In this document: one piece after another, positions 1 to 5,826 of the stretch
Layout of the letters: every line of letters starts with the position of its first letter
Numbering within the stretch: the stretch's first letter is position 1
Assembly: GCA_905215405.1 (NCBI GenBank)
Contig: CAJMQE010000017.1
Location: 1 to 52,542 of the forward strand
Reading direction: 5' to 3'
Length of the DNA stretch: 52,542 bases
DNA from: an uncultured bacterium
GTDB lineage: Bacteria > Bacillota > Clostridia > Lachnospirales > Lachnospiraceae
Made by a program: the position numbers and the translations under genes
The notes under the pieces: model-generated
The model's database searches: none
Told to the model about the DNA's origin: nothing
Seen by the model: only the letters and a program-made list of their open reading frames with translations

Positions 1-70
1 CTTCTTTGTCTCTGTCTTCTTTGTCTCTGTCTTCTTTGTCTCTGTCTTCTTTGTCTCTGTCTTCTTTGTC
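1..70 (-). repeat. 15-bp tandem repeat encoding KKTET
   Basis: The 15-mer CTTCTTTGTCTCTGT occurs four times perfectly, plus ten bases of a fifth copy, and runs off the left window edge. Read on the minus strand it adds the pentapeptide KKTET (Lys/Thr/Glu) to the C-terminus of the MmcQ/YjbR protein. The unit is a multiple of three, so changes in copy number keep the frame. The total copy number cannot be seen here. Confidence 0.9.
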
Positions 71-399
71 AGCAGGTAACTCTCTTCAATCATTCGTTTC
101 CAGTCCTTTGGCGGAACTGTTCCATCCATAATTATAGAATTCCAGTGCTCTTTGTTCATATGATACGCCGGAACGACCGCTTCATATACATTGCGCCAGA
201 AATCTCTCCATTGCGGATCACATTTGACATTGACCCAGACAGCCTCCTGTCTTTCGTAAATACAGGCAAATGATTTTTTGTTGTCTGTATGCCGCATCAC
301 CGTCCAGTTGGCGTCATGAAACGGATAATCTTCATAAACACTTTCCAGTGTCTTACAATATGCAACGATCTCTGCGCGCATCTGTTCCACATCTCTCAT
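1..399 (-). CDS. MmcQ/YjbR family protein, 3' end outside the window
   Basis: The reverse strand gives 133 codons from an ATG at 399 that stay open to base 1, so the stop lies outside the window. The start has a GGAGAGAG ribosome binding site a few bases upstream. The body (residues about 1-112) reads like the small MmcQ/YjbR (DUF419) fold: an N-terminal helix, a YEDYPF segment, a WTVMRH strand, an FACIYER..VWVNVKCDP core, and a C-terminal YHMNKEHWNSI...VP..DW..MIEESY block. Members are about 110-120 residues, act in the cytoplasm and have a CyaY-like DNA-binding-type fold; their function is poorly known. After residue about 112 the protein continues as a repeated KKTET pentapeptide that is not part of the family fold. 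The family call is from motif reading; the function is unknown. Confidence 0.75.
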   Translation of the reverse strand, partial: MRDVEQMRAEIVAYCKTLESVYEDYPFHDANWTVMRHTDNKKSFACIYERQEAVWVNVKCDPQWRDFWRNVYEAVVPAYHMNKEHWNSIIMDGTVPPKDWKRMIEESYLLTKKTETKKTETKKTETKKTETKK

Positions 400-452
400 T
401 GTTCTCTCTCCACATTTGTACCAGGGTGTATCAAGATGCATACCGATCTGTA

Positions 453-661
453 TGCATATGGCTTACCTACATGCAATAGCTTACCTTTATGCACATGGCT
501 TACCTGCATGCACATGGCTTACCTGCATGCACATGGCTTACCTACATGTACATAACTTACCTGCATACATATGGCTTACCTGCATGTACATGTTTTCCCT
601 GCATATTCATGATGTTTGCCTGCGTGCATTCGTTTACCTGCATGCACCTGTTTTCCCTGCA
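453..661. repeat. Imperfect 19-bp tandem repeat array, about 11 units
   Basis: Eleven units of 18-21 bp follow each other without spacers, with consensus TGCACATGGCTTACCTGCA. The three units at 490-546 are nearly identical; units towards 661 are more diverged. The array fills most of the 400-813 gap between the reductase gene and the downstream MmcQ/YjbR gene, both on the minus strand. Open frames across it arise because 19 is not a multiple of three and every frame happens to lack stops. I treat it as non-coding. No function is evident. Confidence 0.85.
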
Positions 662-756
662 TACACCCTGATTTTCTATTCCAATTATACCATAAAGGAC
701 CTATATTCTACAAGTTGAACCGAAATGATGTTCGGAAACTTTGTTCGAACCAGTGC

Positions 757-806
757 AAAAAAAGACCTTCCATAAACAGATTTATGAATCTGTCTTATGG
801 AAGGCC
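757..806 (-). terminator. Intrinsic terminator of the siroheme reductase gene
   Basis: On the minus strand a long stem (GGCCTTCCATAAgACAGA paired with TCTGTTTATGGAAGGTC) is followed by seven Ts. It begins a few bases after the stop codon of the reductase gene. Confidence 0.85.
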
Positions 807-813
807 TCTAGAT

Positions 814-2406
814 TTATAAATATTTAGCTGCCACCTGTTTTAATCCATCCGGGTATGTTTTTACATATTCATCATAGATCATTCCATGTGACATCACTTC
901 TTTTCCGAGATCTACCAGAAATTCTGGAATATCCTCGACCAGCATATTACCAACATCTGTACCGAACCGTTCGCTGCCAAGATATTCACAACCATTTTCA
1001 TAAACTGCAAAGGAGAACTTCGGTCCCTCTGGTGTTGGCTTTTTACCACCACGAAATCCAATTGCACCTATCTGCTGACCTGTGCAGGATGACGGACATC
1101 CAGAAATATAGATCTTAGGCAGTACTCTGTCTGGGAAATGCTCTTTTCGAACACGTTCTACACATTTCTTAAGCATTTCCTGGGAATCTCCGATTCCGAC
1201 CTGACAGATGCTTGCTCCAATGCAGGCAGAGGATGTTTCAAATAGCGTGTCCGCACCATCTTTTGTTACTTCTAATACTTTCTGCGCCTCTTCTGCTGTC
1301 AGATTGATCACATATAATCCCTGATCGGGTGTGATTCTGATGTTCACATCTTTCATGTCACCGATCACCTGCTGCAGCTTTCCAAAGAATTCAGGCTTTG
1401 GACTGCCGCCGACTGGATGATAGGCAACTGCATAGAGTCCTGTTTGTTTTTGTGGAACCAGACGGGTATTCTTCTCATTTGCAACTACCACATCCCTGTT
1501 GTTCTCTACCAGACAGGTCTCACTGATCTCCCGAATTGACTGGGTGTTCTTTTCGATTTTATCTGCCTGAATGTTAATGGTAAGTCCACCAGCTTCCAGA
1601 TTTTTCTCCAGTTTTTCCTGAAATGCTTTCTGCAACCCTTCCACGCCAAGTGTATCCTGCATAAATCTAGATCTTGACGCAGCTCTATTCTGATAATTTC
1701 CATGTTCCGTAAATACATCGACCATGGATTTGATGCAGTAAAGAATCTGATCCGGTTCAAGTCCTTTTACGACAGGAACTCCCATCTTGGGCTTAATTCC
1801 GAGACCACCAGCAATATAGACATCAAATTTGTGCTCTTTTGTTGCAACAAATCCCATATCCCGAAATGTCGCATGAACTTCATCTTTATCACTGTTCGTA
1901 AAACATACTTTCAGTTTTCTTGGCAGTTTTACCGTCTTAATGAAACCGAGCAGATAGTCTGCTGCTTCTTTTGCATACGGAAGCACATCAAGATATTCAC
2001 CCTGTTCCACACCTGAAAGCGGTGAGCACATCACATTTCTTGGGAAATCACCGCCACCACCACGAGTAATGATGCCATGATCAAATGCCTCTCCGATCAA
2101 TTCACATACAGTCTCTTCTGTCAGATTGTGCAACTGTACGCTCTGGCAGGTCGTCAGATGGACCAGACTGATATGATATTTTTTAATACTTTCTACAATA
2201 AATGACAGATTGTCCTGATTGATCTCCCCTCCGGCAAGTCTGAGACGAAGCATACTTCGTTCCCCACCACGCTGGGCGTAGCTGCCAAAACCGCCTGAGA
2301 AAGATTTGTACTGTGGGACTGTCAGTTCTCCGTTGTAGAACTGTCTTGTCACCTTATGAAATTCCTGAATATCCTCTTTAAATTCTGTTACATGATCAAT
2401 GGCCAT
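814..2406 (-). CDS. Ferredoxin-type nitrite/sulfite reductase (siroheme and [4Fe-4S])
   Basis: This 530-residue cytoplasmic enzyme belongs to the nitrite and sulfite reductase family, which makes the six-electron reduction of nitrite to ammonia or sulfite to sulfide on a coupled siroheme-Fe4S4 centre. The C-terminal half has the full four-cysteine signature: ACIGASICQ (C-x5-C) near residues 394-400 and SGCPSSCTG (C-x3-C) near 436-440. N-terminal half-domain motifs include GGFGSYAQRGG..MLRLRLAGG and the paired repeat HPVGG. An in-frame extension to 2481 is possible, but the ATG at 2406 has an AGGAGGG site seven bases upstream, so I chose it. An ammonium transporter and PII gene lie nearby, which fits a nitrogen role, but no nitrate reductase or dedicated electron donor is in the window. 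Sulfite as substrate remains possible. Confidence 0.85.
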   Translation of the reverse strand: MAIDHVTEFKEDIQEFHKVTRQFYNGELTVPQYKSFSGGFGSYAQRGGERSMLRLRLAGGEINQDNLSFIVESIKKYHISLVHLTTCQSVQLHNLTEETVCELIGEAFDHGIITRGGGGDFPRNVMCSPLSGVEQGEYLDVLPYAKEAADYLLGFIKTVKLPRKLKVCFTNSDKDEVHATFRDMGFVATKEHKFDVYIAGGLGIKPKMGVPVVKGLEPDQILYCIKSMVDVFTEHGNYQNRAASRSRFMQDTLGVEGLQKAFQEKLEKNLEAGGLTINIQADKIEKNTQSIREISETCLVENNRDVVVANEKNTRLVPQKQTGLYAVAYHPVGGSPKPEFFGKLQQVIGDMKDVNIRITPDQGLYVINLTAEEAQKVLEVTKDGADTLFETSSACIGASICQVGIGDSQEMLKKCVERVRKEHFPDRVLPKIYISGCPSSCTGQQIGAIGFRGGKKPTPEGPKFSFAVYENGCEYLGSERFGTDVGNMLVEDIPEFLVDLGKEVMSHGMIYDEYVKTYPDGLKQVAAKYL

Positions 2407-2480
2407 AGAAACCCTCCTAACTATTTCACTCTCTACATCTATTACATGAGCCTTCGTATGAACTCTTCCATATGGGTACA

Positions 2481-2509
2481 CATATAGATTTATTTTTCTA
2501 CAATACCAA
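2481..2509 (-). promoter_or_regulatory. Possible promoter of the reductase gene
   Basis: On the minus strand TTGGTA and TATATG are separated by 17 bases, about 75 bases upstream of the chosen start. The match to the sigma-A consensus is only fair. Confidence 0.35.
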
Positions 2510-2552
2510 AAGATTATTCATAAGAAAAGAGGTATTTCTTTATTTTTGATGA

Positions 2553-2948
2553 TTATTTCTCCTGATCACCAAATTTTTTCAGATCGCTTTCAAATTTCAC
2601 CATACAATCTTCATAGTGCTCTATTTTCTGATCAAGATATGCCATTGTCTGTTTCATTTCTTCTATTTTTTCATTCAGTTCTTTGCGTTGTTCTACCAGT
2701 AATTCCTTTCTTGCTGGTATTGTGGAATCTCCCTTTGCAAATAACGCAACATATTCTGCTAATGTCTCAATGGAAAGCCCTGCATTTCTCATACATTTAA
2801 TAAAATTGACCCATGTACAGTCTTCCTTTGTGTAATCACGAATTCCACTTGCTGTTCTGTTAACCGGTGGAATTAACCCAATTCTTTCATAATAACGCAG
2901 TGTATCTGCTGTAAGTCCATATTCCTGACTGACTTCTGTTATTGTCAT
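2553..2948 (-). CDS. MerR family transcriptional regulator
   Basis: A 131-residue regulator. Residues 1-70 form the MerR winged helix-turn-helix (MTITEVSQEYGLTADTLRYYERIGLIPP... with the typical RDYT and VNFIKCMRNAGLSIETL segments). Residues about 75-120 are a charged coiled coil (RKELLVEQRKELNEKIEEM..) for dimerisation. The short C-terminus resembles the AdhR/NmlR group, which responds to aldehydes or redox stress; cysteines are present at EDCTW, KCMRN and EDCMV, but no metal-binding loop is clear. The start has a GGAGG site with seven-base spacing. A promoter with the 19-bp spacer typical of MerR targets lies upstream, suggesting autoregulation. The siroheme reductase starts 146 bases downstream with its own possible promoter. 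Confidence 0.85.
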   Translation of the reverse strand: MTITEVSQEYGLTADTLRYYERIGLIPPVNRTASGIRDYTKEDCTWVNFIKCMRNAGLSIETLAEYVALFAKGDSTIPARKELLVEQRKELNEKIEEMKQTMAYLDQKIEHYEDCMVKFESDLKKFGDQEK

Positions 2949-3082
2949 CCTTCATCCTCCATGCCATAGGCATTACTTTTCTTATTCTTGTCCATGTGCC
3001 TTTTTAAGGTTTCTTGCTGTTTCCTTTTTGCCTTTTTCGCAAGACATTTCCTATATACTTTAAACCATTTTTTCTTTTTTTC

Positions 3083-3113
3083 ATTTTAGCACTTAGAGTT
3101 CAGACAAAGTCAA
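3083..3113 (-). promoter_or_regulatory. MerR-type promoter (19-bp spacer) upstream of the merR gene
   Basis: Minus strand TTGACT and TAAAAT are separated by 19 bases containing ACTCTAAGT, a typical MerR half-site. MerR regulators activate promoters with over-long 19-bp spacers by untwisting the DNA. It lies just after the stop of the preceding gene and 135 bases before merR. Confidence 0.6.
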
Positions 3114-3121
3114 TACTTTTC

Positions 3122-3667
3122 TTAAAAATCGAAATCTTCGTAATCCTGCTTCGTAAAACGATGATAAATCGCATGGTGTTCCTCAAATTTGATGCAGTAC
3201 AGATAGCTGTCCGGAATCCCCTGATTGAACCAGAGCAGATAGTCAAATTCTCCATGCTCCGCTTTTTCGCAGGAATAATCATCTGAATATGCCGCAAATA
3301 CCTCTTTGAGCTCTTCAAACGTACAATGTCCGTCACTGATCTTTCCGATAAAATCCTTCAAAAAGGTTCTTTCTTCTGTATGTTCATGCACATAAGTCAC
3401 GCCTTCTTGTGGAATTAGAAAACAGAATCTGTCATTTTTTTGTGTGGTGCTTACTGGTCCAAGTGTCTGCTCACAAGCTGCTGGCAGGTCCTCCAGAATC
3501 CGTAAAAGACTCTCTGAATCCAGATCTGTATCCAGCAGATGGTTCACTGACTGTGCCGGATAATACAGACGGATCACTTCTTTCTGATATCCTAATTTGA
3601 TCTGCTCCTCCTGAATAATATCTGTAAGACTCTGAATCAGAGCCTTAAAATCTATTTTTTTGCTCAT
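3122..3667 (-). CDS. DUF3877-like protein of unknown function
   Basis: A 181-residue soluble protein with no signal peptide or membrane segment. The N-terminal segment (FKALIQSLTDIIQEEQIKLGYQKEVIRLYYP..) matches what I remember of DUF3877 proteins in Clostridia. The rest is mixed alpha/beta, with acidic and aromatic residues (HGEFDYLLWFNQGIPDSYLYCIKFEEHHAIYHRF). No catalytic motif is recognisable. It sits between the PII-amt pair and merR with gaps on both sides, so there is no clear operon. The function is unknown; the family name is from memory. Confidence 0.6.
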   Translation of the reverse strand: MSKKIDFKALIQSLTDIIQEEQIKLGYQKEVIRLYYPAQSVNHLLDTDLDSESLLRILEDLPAACEQTLGPVSTTQKNDRFCFLIPQEGVTYVHEHTEERTFLKDFIGKISDGHCTFEELKEVFAAYSDDYSCEKAEHGEFDYLLWFNQGIPDSYLYCIKFEEHHAIYHRFTKQDYEDFDF

Positions 3668-3797
3668 TTGTTTCTTTTCCTTTCGGGTTTACTTCGTATG
3701 TAACTATCATTTCCCTGACCGGTATTTTTTCATACGTGATATGTTTTATATAGCACGTTTAATCCTAGTATGTCAATATGATTACCTTTTCACCCAT

Positions 3798-3851
3798 GAA
3801 AAAACCGACCTCCCAATCGCTAGATTCTAGTCTAACTTTTGGGGATCGGTT
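3798..3851 (-). terminator. Intrinsic terminator of the amt-PII operon
   Basis: The minus strand reads AACCGATCCCCA ... TGGGAGGTCGGTT followed by a run of Ts. It lies about 60 bases after the PII stop codon. Confidence 0.75.
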
Positions 3852-3910
3852 CTCAACTGATAAAATTCTTTTCTTTGCATTCTATTTCTGTCTTTTATGA
3901 CATTTACCCT

Positions 3911-4273
3911 TTATAACTGCAGATTGCCCGGCTGGATCGCATCATAGCCGGTCTCACCCGTCCGGATTCTGAGTGCGCTTGTCAGATCGTAACTAAAGAT
4001 CTTTCCATCTCCCGGATTTCCAGTAAATGCTGCAGCACGAATAGCTGCAATTGTTTTTTGTTCCCATTCCGGGGAAGAAACAACAATTTCAAATTTGATC
4101 TTTGGAAGCATATTAATATCCACTTCCTGGCCGCGGACCATTTCTTTATACCCTTTCTGCGTACCGCAGCCCATGACCTGATACATGGTAATTCCATGTA
4201 CATCTATTTTCTGAAGTGCCTCTTTGACGTCCTCTAATTTTTCCTCTCTTACAATTGCTTCTACCTTGATCAT
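3911..4273 (-). CDS. glnK: PII nitrogen regulatory protein (amt-linked, GlnK type)
   Basis: A 120-residue PII signal protein, which senses ATP/ADP and 2-oxoglutarate as a trimer and plugs or releases the ammonium channel. Visible family features are the N-terminal IKVEAIVREEKLEDVKEAL strand-helix, the T-loop VMGCGTQKGYKEMVRGQEV..NMLPK, the nucleotide-binding TGNPGDGKIF B-loop and the IRTGE C-loop. The start at 4273 has an AAGGAG site; a longer frame to 4333 overlaps the transporter. It starts 19 bases after the amt stop, so the two are co-transcribed. The position of the uridylylated tyrosine (Tyr51 in E. coli GlnB, ELYRGAEY) is valine here (EMVRGQEV), so classic uridylylation is unlikely. 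By convention the amt-linked PII is called GlnK. Confidence 0.92.
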   Translation of the reverse strand: MIKVEAIVREEKLEDVKEALQKIDVHGITMYQVMGCGTQKGYKEMVRGQEVDINMLPKIKFEIVVSSPEWEQKTIAAIRAAAFTGNPGDGKIFSYDLTSALRIRTGETGYDAIQPGNLQL

Positions 4274-4292
4274 TTTTCCCGCTCCTTTCCAC

Positions 4293-5540
4293 TTAGTCAA
4301 GACCATTAAAGGAAGGATATGCGATTTCTCCATGTTCTGACATATCCAGACCGATCTGTTCTTCTTTCTTTGTTACACGAAGGGTCGTAAACAATCTCGT
4401 GATTCCAATACAGATAAATGTTCCGGCTACTGCCACTGCGATCGTAATTAGAATGCTGACGATCTGTGCAATGAACAGTCTCGTATCACCAAAGAAAAGT
4501 CCGTTCCATTTTGCAGTACTATTAATCGCAGTCTGACCGAACAATCCTGTTGCAATTCCACCCCAGATTCCACCAATTCCGTGACAACCGAAGGCATCCA
4601 GTGCATCATCATATCCAATCTTTTTCTTGACAAATGCGATCATACAATAACAGATCGGGCTGACCAGTGCTCCTATGATAATTGCTGCCCAAACAGGTAC
4701 GAAGCCAGATCCTGGTGTAATTGCCACAAGGCCTGCGACCATACCGGTCGATACCCCGACAAGTGATGGTTTTCCATCGTGAAATACCTCGATCATCATC
4801 CATACAACGATGGCTGTTGCACAGGAAACTGCTGTTGTCATAAATGCATGTGCTGCCAGTCCATTGGCAGCTCCAGCACTTCCGGCATTAAATCCGAACC
4901 AACCGAACAGCAGCACACAGGCGCCCATGGAAATCATCGGAATATTATGGATTCTATAAGAAGTGTGCTCATATCCATTTCTTTTACCAAGATAGATGGA
5001 TAGAACGAGTGCACTGACACCCGAGCTGATATGTACGACATTTCCACCTGCAAAATCGACTGAATTCAACCAGCCATCACCGAGCAGTCCTCCGTGTCCC
5101 CATACCATATGTGCCATTGGATAGTACACAATTATCGTCCAGGCAATAACAAAGATGAACAACGCTTTAAATTTCATTCTTCCAGCAGTTGCCCCTGTGA
5201 TCAATGCTGGTGTAATAATTGCGAACATCATCTGAAATGCTGCGAAAACAAGATTTGGCACTGTGTCAGAATAAGGTCCGGCCTCCATACCGACCCCGCG
5301 GAACGCGAACCAGTTCAGATTCCCGATCACCCCGCCTGTATTTCCGCTAAATGACAAAGAATACCCAAAGAGTACCCACATTAAAATAGCAACACCGATA
5401 ATGAATACCGATGACATCATCGTATTAATAACATTTTTTCTCCTGACAAATCCACCATAAAAAAGTGACAGACCAGGTGTCATAAAAAATACCAGTGCCG
5501 AACACACCAGCATAAAACAGGTATTTCCAGAATCAATCAT
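4293..5540 (-). CDS. amtB: Ammonium transporter (Amt/MEP/Rh family)
   Basis: A 415-residue integral membrane protein with about eleven hydrophobic segments, which conducts ammonium/ammonia across the cytoplasmic membrane as a trimer. Amt signatures are visible: PGLSLFYGGFVRRKNV near the N-terminus, AHMVWGHGG, DFAGGNVVHISSGVSALV (the Amt family signature, with the first pore histidine), GACVLLFGWFGFNAGSAG, STGMVAGLVAITPGSGFV, and DALDAFGCHGIGGIWGGIATG with the second pore histidine. The start at 5540 has GGAGGT six bases upstream. It is followed directly by the PII gene, the usual arrangement in which PII blocks the channel when nitrogen is ample. Its leader contains a promoter followed immediately by an intrinsic terminator. 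Confidence 0.95.
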   Translation of the reverse strand: MIDSGNTCFMLVCSALVFFMTPGLSLFYGGFVRRKNVINTMMSSVFIIGVAILMWVLFGYSLSFSGNTGGVIGNLNWFAFRGVGMEAGPYSDTVPNLVFAAFQMMFAIITPALITGATAGRMKFKALFIFVIAWTIIVYYPMAHMVWGHGGLLGDGWLNSVDFAGGNVVHISSGVSALVLSIYLGKRNGYEHTSYRIHNIPMISMGACVLLFGWFGFNAGSAGAANGLAAHAFMTTAVSCATAIVVWMMIEVFHDGKPSLVGVSTGMVAGLVAITPGSGFVPVWAAIIIGALVSPICYCMIAFVKKKIGYDDALDAFGCHGIGGIWGGIATGLFGQTAINSTAKWNGLFFGDTRLFIAQIVSILITIAVAVAGTFICIGITRLFTTLRVTKKEEQIGLDMSEHGEIAYPSFNGLD

Positions 5541-5628
5541 GATTCGACCTCCAACTCTCTATAATTTCTTTTTGCGTATACGTATTCACTGGATCAAAGT
5601 TTTAATGGGCAGACTTGTGCCACAATAT

Positions 5629-5669
5629 AAAAAAAGAGCCCAAATAGCGCAACTACGCCATTTGAACTC
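5629..5669 (-). terminator. Intrinsic terminator inside the amt leader (possible attenuator)
   Basis: On the minus strand a 14-bp stem (GAGTTCAAATGGCG with CGCTATTTGGGCTC, including G-U pairs) around a six-base loop is followed by seven Ts. It lies just downstream of the promoter at 5685-5713 and about 90 bases before the amt start, so amt transcripts from that promoter must read through it. It could also simply end the upstream GH2 transcript. Confidence 0.8.
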
Positions 5670-5684
5670 CTTTGTCCGTGCTAC

Positions 5685-5713
5685 AGTTTACTTCATCATC
5701 ACTTTATTGTCAA
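5685..5713 (-). promoter_or_regulatory. Promoter of amtB-glnK
   Basis: Minus strand TTGACA, a 17-base spacer, then TAAACT: a near-consensus sigma-A promoter. The predicted start near 5678 would leave only about eight bases before the terminator stem. Confidence 0.65.
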
Positions 5714-5826
5714 TTATTTTCCAGCTCATTTGGGCAAAATTAAACAAACGAAAGTAAAACGTGTACTTTACTTTTGAAAATTTTTTTCTTCTTCTCTATC
5801 CAATCTGTCTGATTTATTCATCATTT

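Noticed and set aside
453..661. CRISPR array
   Set aside because: Units are contiguous with no unique spacers, and no cas genes are present.
270..819. Overlapping plus-strand ORFs of 60-100 codons across the 453-661 repeat
   Set aside because: They follow the 19-bp repeat through all frames, are low complexity and partly antisense to the MmcQ/YjbR gene.
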